Assembly: GCA_014526335.1 (NCBI GenBank)
Contig: JACTAT010000352.1
Span: 276,092 to 340,091, forward strand
DNA from: Chrysaora quinquecirrha
Taxonomy: Eukaryota > Cnidaria > Scyphozoa > Semaeostomeae > Pelagiidae
DNA: 64,000 bases
Direction of reading: 5' to 3'
Shown: positions 21,676 through 34,607 of the stretch, piece after piece
Numbering within the stretch: the first letter of the stretch is position 1
Layout of the letters: each line of letters starts with the position of its first letter
The notes under the pieces: generated by a model
The model's database searches: none
Told to the model about the DNA's origin: nothing
Seen by the model: only the letters and a program-made list of their open reading frames with translations
Translations under genes and position numbers: made by a program

Positions 21676-24600
21676 ACTTCGTCATTCTTCAGCCGTGTTA
21701 ACACTTTTGACAATTCATCAATCTTTCTAATTTGGTTTCTTCTGGTGGCATAAATCGGGACATGGTGCCTCTTCAGATTGCATTCTTTGTCTCCCTCCAC
21801 GTAAATGTGTGCCATATCTGATTTTGCTTTCTCGCATTGAATTATATGTGGGAAACACCAATCCGTTTTTGCACGCTTCCACAAAACATTCGGACTTTGT
21901 TTGCCAACCATAGTTTGGTTCTCCACTACTCTGTAAAAAGACTCAGCTGTTGATTCTGTTCCAGTTTTTGCAAACATGTGGTCAAAAACAATACAAAATT
22001 CCCTACCAACTAAGGATTAAACTCTGAGTCTGTGTAAAGACAATTAATAACCCTATCTTCTTGAAGGGTGACTTGATGAAGTGATCCAGTGCTTGTTTCC
22101 AAATTACACACATCTGCCAAAGTAAATAATGCTGAAGTTGCTGGCGAAAAACTTTCTGCAAAGTCTCCAAGATGATTTGATTTCAACTCTTCCATCATAA
22201 CCTTGTATCGCACTGCAGTGCCAGGCTTTTTGGAGATCTCTTTTATTAACTTGAAGAACTTGGAAAAATGGGTTGTATATAACTTTCCCCAAACAACTTC
22301 TAAAAGCGCAGATTTCAGTTTCCAAAATGCTCCAGCGTTTAGGTCTGGTCCAAATTCTAGGTTCTGCTCAGCAACAGATGGCATGGATGATACAAACTGA
22401 GCACACTGTTGAAATTCGTTTGCTCCCAGTGATGCATATTCAGGTTTATTGACTGGATTGTCTGATCCAATACGTGTGCCACAAATGCCAGTAAACAAAC
22501 GACCAAAATCAAGACAAGCTGCTAATTGCTGCTTGAGAAGTGGATAGCAGTTTTTAAAGCGTTGGTCAAGCTCAGCTATCATATTTTCACCCAATGATTT
22601 CAAATCTTTTTAGCAGTCTATGAGTTCTCGTGCAGTCCAATCTACTGGCTTCCCGGCAGCTGGGGTACCCACAACAAACCAACCTACCTCTAAATCACAT
22701 TTGCCATACTTAAAACATTTTATTGACTGCACATGTTTGTTGAGTCTCGGGGATGCTTCAGTTGGTGGTATTTCCTCTTCAATGGTGTTGCAGAACATCT
22801 CCATTTGCTTTCGTACCTTTGGTACATATCTTTCAAGTTTCCATCGAGGACACCACTGTGCCTGCATTTGAAGCATCAACACAACTAGTGGCCACAGCAA
22901 ATCTAACGTACCAAGAAGATCAGTAACAAAGTCCTGCCCAAACATCTGGTAGCCAATATCTTCCCTGTTGTCGTGGTCTTTGAATGCCTCTATGTAAACC
23001 TCTAAACTCTCCTCTAAATTTTGCAAAGACAGGTAACTTGAACTTAGGAACCTTTGATGAGCAAAGGTATTCGTTACGCGGAGAGGCAGACTTAGCTCTT
23101 TGGATGTTTCAGAAACAATGCTGTGCATTTTTCCTCTTCCAAATATCTGATGGTACAAAGCAGTTCTTCTCAATAATCTGCTTACAAATACATCATCTTT
23201 CATTTTAGAAAACACTTTATCTAACCAGTGTGCTGGGTCCCACTGGCATGGCCACCAAAATGAATCTGTAAGATCATACTCTAATCCTTCCGGGGTATAA
23301 ACATTCTTTAATGCATTAAAAATTGATTTGTTCATTGCTTCAATGAATTTTCTGTTAACATATTGCCCGTCAACAACTTTGCCTTGCATCTGCAACAAAG
23401 AAGATCCTTTTATATTGGCAAAATTCCCAAGGTCTTGTAAAATGGCTTCACCAAGAATATCATTAGCCCCACCAACACCATCAGCAGCCTGATAATCCAG
23501 GTGCATATTCAATGGAATACCTTGGCGCTTTCCATCAACGACTGGGCAGATCATTGATACTTGATTTTGTTTTCGCAAATTTGTTGACTTGTCTGCTGTT
23601 ACGTAGAAGTTTGGCTTCCATCCAGTATTTGGTAGAGGTGTTGCTAAGAATTCAGCTGTTCTTTTGTCAATGTAAGATGCCATTACTGACAACATTTCTG
23701 GGAAAAGCTTTCTTGAATGGCCAAAGTCACCAACATCTCTACCTGCCAAAAACAGCTCACCAATTCTTTCTTCGTAGTGTATTGCTGCAGTTTTTTATTT
23801 GACAATGCCTAATGCTGTACGCAATTGATTTTTTACCACTTTGATTTCCCGTTTCAAGCCTTTTTCTAGTGATTTAGGATGAATTGTGGCTTTTTGGTGA
23901 GTATCACCAGACAGATGGTCCAGAAGCTTTGCTTTTTGATGCCACCACAAATCGCAGTTGCCTGACAATAATTTTGTCATTTTGTCATCACTTATCTGCA
24001 AACCAAGGCTTAAGGAACCATCTGTGTTGCCTGAAGGCTTTGTTGCAGTTGAGGAAAGTGAAGTTAAAAATAGAAAACATTCTCTACATCTTAGAACTTT
24101 GCATTGACTTTCACCAAGAATTTCGAAGGTTGGAAATTTCTGCAAAAACTCTTCTAGGTTTTCTGCCTTTGACTCAATCTTTTGGATGACACTAGATGGC
24201 AGTTCACTTTTATGCAGGGCCTTTGTCAATTTAACTACTTTCTTTGCAACTTTCTCAGCAAAATCATTCAAATCACAAGGAAAGTTAATTTGTTGCACTG
24301 GTTGTCTAAAAATAGGGCTCTGATACATGTTTTTTGGTTGAATCTCTTGCTTGTTCGATCTGAAAAACAAAACAAATTACATATTGGCATGGCATTATTT
24401 GCACTTTTGAGAAATTTGCATGTGGAAAGACTGATGATTGAAAGAAAAGTCCTAGACATAGCCACCACTTATAACCAAAAGACTTAGGGATTTTTTTATT
24501 TTTTTACTATTCCTACATAAAATTGCACATAAATCATACAATTAAGTTTATAAAGTTATATACTGTAATTTAACATACACAGAATTCTCAGCAGATATCT

Positions 24601-26389
24601 CCACTTGTTGTGCCTTTGCTGACGCTGCTTTTGGTTCTTTGCTGATACTTGCAATCCTATAAAGTATGATGAGAAAAATGCTTTTTAACGGTTTAAAAAG
24701 GCAATAGCTAATCCATAGAATTCAGTTCATCATGCAGTATCTAGATTTCAATGATCCAAATGGAAACAAAGCTGCTTACTTGTCCAATATGAGATGTTTT
24801 GTTGAAGAGCCAATTGCTTCGTTGGTTTGGTTATGGCCAGAAGAGTTTTCATTCGTAGACCTAGTTTTAATGTGTAAGTATAAATTTAAATCAACTACAA
24901 TCAACAAACAAGCTGATGAATTCAGAGATTATTAATGATTAATGATTGAAAATGAAACTCATAATAAAACAACAAAGATTTCTCCAAAAAGAAAGGGATC
25001 TGAAGTCATAATAAAAGAGACTTGAAATTTAGTTTGCTGTATCAATAGTTTGTTATATCTGGAGTTTGTTATTCCAAGATAATTTGTATGGAGTTTATAA
25101 AGTTTGTCAGGCAGAATCTAAAGACCAGACATTTTTTTATACCAGGAAGCTAATTAAATCTGTGGTTTGCTATATCAGGATTGCACTGTACCTATTTTTA
25201 TCCAAATTTTGATACGCTTTCAAGGCCTCCTTTGCAGCAGGTGAATTTTCCGAAACAACTTGGTCTTCTGAAATTGGATCTTTCTTGTGTGAATGTTGTA
25301 TGTGACTTTTGATACTTGAATTGTTATATCTGGTTAGCCAAAATTGTTTCTTTTTTTGCTTGAAGCAAGAAAGACAAAATGCCATTGGAGTGTTGATGTG
25401 ACCATTTTTTTCTCGCTTCTTTGGAACAACAGCAGGAATACTCTTTGCAAGTTGTTTGAAGTATGATGCAAAATCTATAATTAAAAAAATTGGATGTTCT
25501 AGTCAAGTCAAATAAATTGCTTTCACAAAACTGATATGTTAAAAAAGATGTCATTGACATAATATCATTAAATCAAACAAATATATCTATTATTTTAAAA
25601 AAAATGTAAATATTTCAAAAACATAAAGTATTTGTTAACCTTTACCATGTGTAATTACAGTTGGCCCTTTGCGTGGTACTTCCACAATGTCTGTATCATT
25701 ATTGCTGGGGATTGGCTCAAGCGGTGCGATCTGCGTGTGATCTATTTCATGACATACTCTGCAGAGAACAGATTTACCAAAACCTTCTTCCACGCCAGTA
25801 TCAGCATCATCATCATCTACCACACAACAAGGAGGGATGGCATGACAGGGTGATATGCATTTTCTGCACGAGTGACTTCCATCATAAATATTTCCACATG
25901 CCACACATTTATCTACATTGTGGTTTTCATTCTGAAAGATATTTAACATTCAAGGCATTTACTAACAGTCATTATTTAATACATTATCTTGATTGTACAA
26001 TCAATTGTCATATTTTCCCCCTGTATTACATGAAATCATATTCATTTATTAATGAATTTTTTGGCGGCAAAGAAAACAGAATAGAATTATCATTTTCTAT
26101 TCTTGGTATTAGCATATCTCTATGGCGTCTGTTGGCTGCAGAGATATTTCAGTGCAAATGTTAAAATTCTACCTGCAGACTGGGGTATCGATATCATTAA
26201 CATTAAAATCCATGCATTTAATTTGCTTACAGTTACAGTATTATGGTTAAACTGAAGCGTATTACATTTATTTATTAGCTAGGCCAGGCGCCTAGCAGCC
26301 TACCCTATGGTATCTAGCCTGTAAATGTGTGAAACATCAAATTTAAACTTTTAAGAATAAAATTATTTTTAAAACAGACCACTTACCAT
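21654..26389 (-). pseudogene. hAT-like transposase gene with N-terminal zinc modules (copy 1), broken
   Basis: The first coding exon is only the ATG at 26389-26387, followed by GTAAGT. Then come exons 25931-25646 (CVACGNIYDGSHSCRKC, CHAIPPCC), 25474-25192 (a BED-like C..C...H..H finger, MAFCLSCFKQKKK), about 24650-24580, and a long exon from 24359. The long part has VTADKST, VVDGKRQGIPLNM, MQGKVVDGQYVNRKFIEAMN, WWPCQWDPAHWLDKVF and ESFYRVVENQTM. DKST and the W.D..H motif fit the RNase H-like core of hAT-related transposases. TAA stops at about 23795 and 22610 and a frameshift near 22010 kill it. It is a homologue of the + strand copy at 54.5-57.5 kb. Confidence 0.65.
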
Positions 26390-26399
26390 TTCAAGATCC

Positions 26400-28960
26400 A
26401 CACATCTGCGACTCAATATCACATCACATTATTTTTCAACCCCACGCGTGTTCACAGCACCAACGTGACTTGAAAAACTACAACAGCAACAACAACAACA
26501 GTAGTGGTGGTGTGTTCAGCAACTGTTCTGTGATGAGGGACGATGAGGTCAATATCTTTTCGTTCTTTGTGTCAGCGGTGGTTGTGTTCGTATCTTCAGT
26601 AGGGATGCGAACATTTCAATTTTATGTGATGTAGAAAAAGTCGAAAACACAAAAACACAGATAAAATAAATATACAATTTTGCGCTGATGGACATTGGTA
26701 ATAAAAAAACTGCGTGGATAGAGTGCGGATGAAATAAAATTGCGCGGGGGATCGCGGGGGATTAATCCCCTGCACAAGTCAAACTTTCCAAACTGGCCAA
26801 GAGGTTCCCCTAAACAGAAAAAGGTCATGGGCAGATATCAAATCAAGAAGAGGGCTTGCGCTGTTGTTGGAAATTAAATTGGTATGAAATCACAAATAAT
26901 TTTTTCCCATGGGTTGTTTCTTTTACATGAACGTGTCATGGAAAGTAATGGTTTGAAGTTAGAGCTGGGCCAATTACTCTGAGAATTAACTGCGATGGAA
27001 ATTTCTGAAAGAAAATATCTGGATCAAAATATTTACCTTCTTCTCTTTGCTATACGGTTGCATGATGTTTATCAGCATTTTGTTGTTTGATCCGATTTTT
27101 TCATCAAAATGGTAATTGTAATTGAGTGTTTTGCCTTCAAGACTGTTGAGATAAAAAAACGTTGTTTGTTGCTTGATCGTTGATCATTTATCTACTTGAT
27201 AAAGAGACAGCCTGCCACAAAAAATTTTCTGAACTGTTTGCCACTCTTCAATTGCTATTTCATACAATGTTCATCTATAAACCAAATTTTTCTTTTCTTT
27301 AGAAAGACCCAACATGCGTTGAGAACAATAGAGACTTGCGTCTGACAACACAAGTTGGAAAAGATGCATGTCACAGCCGCATTGCATTAACATAACATAA
27401 GTAAGAACATACTGCAGTTTTCTCAGTCTGGCAAACCAATTCACGTCTTTACATTTAATCTGAAATGGCTGATGTATAAAATTGCTTTATCTTACCATGC
27501 TGCAGCTTCAGCATTTGAGGTTATTAGCACTTTTGCTTTTGAAGCGTGCAAGCCACTTTGGTTGGAACCCTGCAGAAATCCATCGTGTGCCTGTAAAAGT
27601 GTCTCAGAAACTGTAGTGGAATTTGGGGCTTCATTCAAGAAAAACATCATGTTGGTGTGACGCATGATGTCTTAAAGCTTTTTCCTGCAAAGAACATTTT
27701 TTGAAAGACAATTGCAGAGAAGATCACTGGAGAAAAATAAAAAATACAGTAAGTGCTATTTTTTCTGGTTTTATCATATTAAGTGTTAGGATAATTACGA
27801 TAATTATTTATCTTTTCGTTATGCTTTCAGTATGCTTGTTATAGGAATGTACGACTTTCCCTCTCGCTTAAAAACAAGAAACATGGCAAAAGAGAGTGAA
27901 GGGCCATTGTATACGTATACTTACACCAAACTATTTCCCTCTTAGAAATATCAGCGGATTATTTGCGCTTGTATTTTTATTTGTGGATTATTTATGCTGA
28001 TTTGCTTTCACACTGTTACTAGGCTGCAACATTTGTTCAACTGGTTTGAGTTAAACGTTTTCACTTGCAATGTGAAAGCAGAATCGGTGACAAAGCATGG
28101 AATAGCAATATTTTGGTTCTTAAGGTAATTTTTTGATAATTAAGAAACTGCTGAAGAAGTTTTTGCTCGATAAGACAGAACAACGTAAGAAACCCTACTT
28201 TGACCTGAAGATAATGTATAAAACAGGTCTTCATTAAGCTAATGAACTGTGGTATACATACGATGTTGTTCCACAAGTGAAAGAGTTTCTGTCGCTGATA
28301 ATCATGGGATGTTTGTAATCACTGGGAATGCCGATGCCACTTGCTATGAGCTATATCGATTTCGTTTTACCCACGTTTTGGGCAGGACACTGTATCATCC
28401 CATGTGTTGTTACATATAAAAAAACAGGAATAAATGGATGTCTTTGAAGGATTGTCTGATCAGTAGATCTATGATGTGAAAGTAGTCGATATTAACGTGT
28501 CTATATATTCTCTTATAAACTACTATCAGGGTGAAGATTAAGAAGATTCAGCGTTTGGTTTTGCGACTTCTTTCCAGTTTATTATTCAAAATGGGCTAAC
28601 GCCCTCGAATACTGTGGCAATGTGAAGGGGCTCTCGTGGCATTCAAAACTTTTGCAAAACATAGTTTTTCTTATCCATTTCACATTGCTTGTGGTAGCAT
28701 TGTGATGAACACTCCAGAGGTACTGTGTATTCTTCAAGGCCAGTGGACAGTCTATTTTATAGCTGAACAGTTTCTAGACGAATTTATTTGCAGAAATGCC
28801 TTGTACTGAACATATGTATATCAATTAAGAGACTCATCTCTACTTGTCTAGCAGTCTAATTCAAAACAATAGTACCTTTCAAACATAAAATAATGGGCAA
28901 ACATTATTTTATATTTTTACGTAACTTTTCTTACAAATTTATATTATATAACATACATAC
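26400..28960. other. mostly empty; one possible minus-strand exon at 27496-27665
   Basis: A minus-strand ATG at 27665 starts MRHTNMMFFLNEAPNSTTVS and runs 170 bases to a GCATG|GTAAGA donor at 27496, with no stop and no recognisable domain. A (CAA)n stretch lies at about 26480-26500. The rest is AT-rich with no coding signal I can support. Confidence 0.35.
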
Positions 28961-29920
28961 CAGTCCCGTCCATGTCTGCCATTTTGCGTAGTAGCTGTGC
29001 GCACACAAATGCTGCAGCCAACAAGAATGACTACCGGTTGTCCACAAAGCACCAAGACAATGTGACAATTCTAAAAAAAGGAAATTGTTAGTGAAAGGTA
29101 AATTCATATTCTCTAATGAGAATTAGAGAAAACATAGGCTTGCTGCTTTATGTACCTTTAACCACTGACAGGGTTTCGTCAATTTGAAGCAGGGATGTCT
29201 CCATTCCCAAAGACACTTCAGCCACACTGTCATCCAAAATATAATAATTTTGCTCTGCTTCTGGGAGGAGCTTGCCGTCTTGTATTTGTATCTGAATGAT
29301 TGAGCAAACCATGTTATTACTGCTACAGAAATAGTTACATCCATCAAAGATATCGGAGAAAATTTTAGAAAGATGCGTGCACTTCATTTACTCTTTTTTC
29401 TATAAAAACATGCATTTGACCATGAACGACCTTCCTTTAATGAAAGAAGTCAGTATTTCTGTTGGATAACCATCACTACTTTTGCAGAAACCTTTCTTTT
29501 TTTAAACAAACGGCTCTGTGCCTCAAGGGGTGTATCACTACTTTAAATAGCGTACGAGATGGATTGGATTTATAATTCTCTCTGTCTTTTTTGGTCGGAT
29601 TTATTGGGTATTTTCTTGGTGATCCGTTATTTTCGTAGTCGTGCTTAAGATACCTCATGTAGTCTGAGAGGTCTGAATTTCGAACTCTCCTGCCAAAAGT
29701 GAAGAGGCCACCACAGCATTCTTTCCTGACTGTTTTCACAAAAATTTCTTTATTGTCCAGGAACTTAGCTGGTAGCGCTACAACCCTAAGGAAGAAAATA
29801 GTTGTAGTCTGTGATAGTTCTGAACACATCCAGTATTTTCTCACGTCCTCTGGGTGACTTACTGCCCCCGTGAAGGCGAATATAATTGTTTGGTACAAAG
29901 TTACATAACCATGGGTAGAA
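28961..29920 (-). CDS. exons of an unrecognised minus-strand gene (partial)
   Basis: Exon 29785-29542 (RVVALPAKFLDNKEIFVKTV, KECCGGLFTFGRRVRNSDLS, NPTKKDRENYKSNP) is followed in phase by exon 29322-29156 (NNMVCSIIQIQIQDGKLLPE, ILDDSVAEVSLGMETSLLQI), then by a less convincing open exon 29070-28961. An upstream exon ending at the GGGGGCA|GTAAGT donor (about 29854) can supply the first phase. I do not recognise the protein. The evidence is matching splice phases and non-repetitive, compositionally normal sequence. Confidence 0.5.
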
Positions 29921-30079
29921 AATGTCAGAAAAAACTTTTCACTTTGTGTATCTTTAAATTAAACCTTGGTGTACTGTGGTTGCAATATATAATTTTAGTA
30001 ATGAGCCTTGCTCAGCCTATCAAAATTTTAGCAAACATTGTTTTATAGCACGTTCAGATTGAAGCATCCATAACTGAAC

Positions 30080-30468
30080 CCCCGGGGGGGGGGGGGTAAC
30101 TTCAATTTATCAGTGACAGGGGTGTGCCATTTTCCTTATAAAAATTTTACCCCAAAATTTATGAAAATTCTAAAAAGTATACTCTAAACTTCAAAAGAAA
30201 TATCTATATAATACATAAAAATATCTAGTCTTTACATATAACTACATAACTACATATAAAATATATAGTCTTTTTTAGAATTATACAGGTAAAATTTAAT
30301 TGACAGCTATTGTGGCTTTCTCAAAATTGATCATCTTAGCAAAAATGCTAACCCAAGTTTGTAATTTTAGCAAATTTGATACCTTAAAATTTATTTTCCA
30401 CCCTTAAAAGAGGTACCTCAAAAAATGGCATATCCCGTGCCCGTACATATGAGAGTTACTCCCCCGGG
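30080..30468. mobile_element. 389-bp hAT-type MITE with 8-bp target duplication
   Basis: The element is bounded by the exact duplication AACTGAAC (30072-30079 and 30469-30476). Ends are inverted: CCCCGGGGG...GGTAACT at the left, and CCCGGGGGAGTAACT when the right end is reversed. Similarity runs inward about 50 bases to TGTGCCATTTT / TATGCCATTTT. An 8-bp duplication is the hAT signature. It encodes nothing and lies directly beyond the truncated end of THAP gene copy 2. Confidence 0.8.
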
Positions 30469-30499
30469 AACTGAACAAACAATCGAACTGTACATTATT

Positions 30500-33400
30500 A
30501 CAAAACAGAGCAAACAACTCTCACGGGTGTTGGATTGACCTATATGTAAATGTTTTAGACTTGAGATTTGAAGAATTGTTTCTGCGTGTTCATGCACACA
30601 TTTTGGGAAAAGTGAATCTTCGTGATTGTTGTTCTTGTTAGCAATATGATTGAGGAAAGATTTCCATTTTGCCAAAATAAGATCTCCAAATCCTGCTTTA
30701 GTGGATGTTGCACACCAGTATAAATGATTTCGGATACCTTTGATCCACAGCAAAAGTTTCTCACACCCTTTCTCCTTCCCAATGCTGGTGATCCTCTTGG
30801 TGATAGATTTTGCGACATGCCAGAGATCAAAATAATGCTTGGTAAGTGGCTGCTGCTCTCTTAACCATTTGGCGATGCTATTATGCCTGTCTGATATAAA
30901 AGTTGGCAGAGTCACAGAAAACGATTGCAAAAAATTAAAGGCACGTTTGACTCCTTCCAGCTCCATCTGAGTACTTCCTTTGGTCTCATTTGCCTGTAGA
31001 AATGAAAAAATTTGTTTTAATAAATGTAAAAATGGGTATTGCACCCTAGGTTACAGTATGGTGCCCTGCTGAAAGGACTTTAATATCGGCCAAAATAACA
31101 GCCATTGCTAAAAATGTAAGATAAGTTGAATAAAATTTTGCGTCATAAAATATCTTGAAGAAAGTGCTGTGGCCCTTTTGCTCCTCTTTCTTGGTACATT
31201 CATTTATAAACTAGCAAAACGTTTCTAGGTTGAAATTGCTCTGGAAGTTGGGTTTTTTACAACCAAGTTAAAGGAAGAAGTGAGAACAAGGTGACAAATT
31301 ATAAAGTATGTTGTTTGTATGAAACATTAAAACCATATGTATAACTGTTTGATTCTATTCCAGATGAATCTTACCTGGACAATCTGAAAATGGACAATTT
31401 TCATCATTCAAGGACAGAACATAGAATAAGCACCATATTTAGCACAGTGGCCCATGGAATCAAAACGACCATCACCACACCATACCAAGTCATCTCTTTT
31501 CGCAAGTACATTCATCATATCTAAGCGATAAGTCTCCCAGTATCTGAGAACTGCTGGAAAAAGAAATTTCTTTTGGTGATAGTAGCAGGTTCTGGCCGTA
31601 TATGCTGATAATCCCATATGGCGAAAAACAAGAAGCAATTTGCTGATCGACGCTCCAGCCATGAGACTTGCAAAGCTTAGCAACAAATTCCCTGCTGGAA
31701 AACCACCCTTGATTGTAGGCTGCGACTTCCAACTGAAAGAGTTTGGTCCACATGTGCGACAGTGCTGGCTGATTGTTACCATTGTTCCATTCTTTTTCAT
31801 GGATACATTTGGATTTTCAGTCTTGCATTTGAAACAGAACATTGTAAAAAGATTCACAAGCATCGAGTATAAGACGACAAATTTCGGTCCAGTCCCAACT
31901 GAGTAGTTCAAGTCACTGAAAAAAATAAATGTCTTCTTAATAAGGTGAGTGCTTTTTTCCTTTGTTCATTTTTTGACAACTGTTTCAAAAATCATATAAC
32001 TACCTTGCGAGTCAGTTATATATTTTTACCTGATGTTTCCTCTTGTGGAATTGTTCATATTGTCATCATCATCATTATCCTCACTGTCAATTTCTTCTTC
32101 GTTAAAAAATTCAGCATCTATTTCGCTCTCCAAGGACCAGTCAGAGACATTGTCAGATACTTCGCTGTCACATACTTCCTCATCTGAATTGGAAAGGTTT
32201 TCTTCTTCGAAGTCCATGTCATACGCTGGCTTTACTTGATCCTGAACAGCTTGCTTCTGCTGCCTGACCTGCTTTATTTTTCTTTTCAGATAATTGATTG
32301 CCTACAAGTGTATAAAAACAGAAGTGTTGATTGTTTCTCTAAAATTATGTTTCTAAGCTTGTTGTTGGTAAGTAGCATAAAATAAGCTCTACTTACATTC
32401 ACTTGTCTGGTTATCTTTGCTCTCTGTTTTCTTAATTTTTGATGCTGTCGATTTAATCTTCTTTTCATATTCTTCAAATCTTTTGATTTCTTCTTGCAGT
32501 CTTCGCAGTTTACAACCGGCGTCTTGACATACAAATCCAGTTCTGGGGCTGCTAAGCTTGGTTCACTGCTAGTTTGAGAAGATTGCGCTTCAAATGTATC
32601 AGTTTTAGAAGATGATGCTTCAAGAAACATTGATTCTGATCTGCTTGATGCCGTATCACTTTCGAAGGTTGATCCCGCATTCATTACATTACGCACAAGC
32701 TGCAAAATATATAATATTGTATATTCATCTAATATCACTGAAATACCGCATTTCCTCTAACAAGCGCCGTAACATCTAAAGGATTGTAGAGTCATTTATT
32801 GAAGGACTCGAGCATAAAGTTTATTATTCTTATTATTTATAATGTTAATCAAAATTTTGATTATTTATAATATAATCAAATTTTATAGTTATGCGCTTAT
32901 AAGAGGGCAGCCCTTGTTTGCGAATTTAAGGGTGTAGCGCTTGTCGGAGGATATACGAATAGGTACAATATAAAATGTGTTCGTCTTTATATATTTCTGA
33001 TATGGAATATGACGTACTATAAATACATAAACACATATATATACATTTTGTTAATTCGTCATTATACATATGATATGCTATATTTACTTGATGAATGAAA
33101 TTAAATATAACCAGGTGTATATTCTTGCTTACCTTCCTTCGTTCACGTTTCGATGGCGATTTCGGTTTCTCTTCCTTATTGGCAGAGACCAAGTAGATGG
33201 TTGGTACGGCATCTCTCTGTAAAAACTTTTTTGTTTTTGAAGTGTCGAATCCTTCAAGTTGGCCAGCTAAACTTTTCGTGTAGCAACTTGCTTCAAAATG
33301 ATCAGAGCAAAGGACAGGGTTGGAATATAGTTTCGGGTCAAAATTAGGCCTACGCTTCCTAACAAATTTAACCCACTGTCGATTAATATTTGGATCTTTT

Positions 33401-33519
33401 GGAAAACGATGGAGGTTGATGCCCTTGGTTTTGCTATTATTACAACAGCTTTTATTGTCTAGAGTGCCTGCAACACACTGTAGACCACCGCGAGCATTAG
33501 TATTCTTATCGGTCTCCAT
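30500..33519 (-). pseudogene. THAP transposase-like gene, second copy, 3'-truncated
   Basis: Exons 33519-33133 (THAP: CVAGTLDN, LHRFPKDP, LCSDHF, DAVPTIY), 32699-32397 (coiled coil), 32301-32030 (acidic), 31915-31375 (CFKCKTENPNVSMKKNGTMV, GDGRFDSMGHCAKYGAYSMF) and 30993-about 30560 (MELEG, FISDRHNSIAKWL, WHVAKSIT, HLYWCATSTKAGFGD) repeat the exon order and phases of the 11-15.3 kb gene (0, 0, 2, 0). A TGA breaks exon 4 after YSMFCP. The exons equivalent to 6-9 (SPHAQTSCLEGYH onward) are absent, where sequence next to the MITE begins. No P2X7-like partner is found. Confidence 0.8.
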
Positions 33520-33679
33520 CGTTCTCCTTGATTTTTTGCAACAAGAAGCCAGAATGATATCAACATTGCGAAGTAAAATAAATTTTGCACGCTTCCATAA
33601 CTTTACGTCACAGAATTGGAAACGAGGCTTGTCTTACAGGGTGATTTGGTGCCACATTTTCATTGAAAAATAATTGTTA

Positions 33680-34607
33680 CTTTTACCCCCGTAGTTCAGG
33701 CACGTTCACCCCATTTAGGATAAAATTTTCAGAGAAGAGGTAATTTAATACAGGCATTCAGAATATGAAATAAAAAAAATGGTTTCATTTCCTCTTTAAA
33801 AGAATTGAAAACAACCTTAATATTTATATCTTGACATTATTTTTTAGCCAAGTACTTTATTTAACACTGTATTAAAACTGAAAACCTACCAATGTAAGGA
33901 AAATTATACTAACAAACAGGATTAGTTTCATTATCATTACAGCTATGGCTATGAACTAAGTGCATTCCTGTCATTGCTGAATGATATCTCAGCATAGAGA
34001 GGAAAGGTATTTATAATTTTTTTCTTTTTATAAGAAATAATATGAAATCATTTATTTTATGTACATATAAAACAGGATTGTTTGTACTTCTGTTTACTCT
34101 CTTTTAGTCTGCGTGTATAACAGTTTGGTTGCTTAGGTCGAGTTAAGGGATCTTATCTGCATTTTTAGAGATTTGTTTTCTAAAGAAATTATCCCATAAG
34201 ATTTGTCTGGGCCACAAAATTTTCAGTTATCTAAACAATTCATGTTTTGAGTGATCAAATAAAATATTCAATACTGTTGAAATATAGTGTTGTGCCATTT
34301 GTTTATGGTTAGCTATTGTTAAATCAAATTATAATATGGTTTTAATCAATAGATCTAGAATTCATTGCTTGAAATACCAGTTGCTGAGATGGAGTAACTT
34401 TATTACAAGTCAAAATGCACATCTAGTTGTACATCTCTTGCAAGCCAAGATTTAGATCCCCCACATGACTATGTACATTCGAAATATCTTTTCTTTTACA
34501 CGAGTTGTCTTTCGGGAATGTTTTATTCAATGTATTTACTTAATATTTTACTGGAAAACCTTGCATTGGTTTGTTCAATGATAAATTGAATCATTGAATC
34601 TTTTCAG
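33680..34607. other. no supported gene
   Basis: AT-rich sequence. A short open segment at about 33942-33995 after an ATTACAG acceptor (YGYELSAFLSLLNDIS, then stop) might be an extra exon of the KDZ gene downstream, but nothing confirms it. Confidence 0.35.

Noticed and set aside
22203..24487. Several + strand ORFs of 65-101 aa
   Set aside because: Antisense shadows of the hAT-like pseudogene, with no independent motif.
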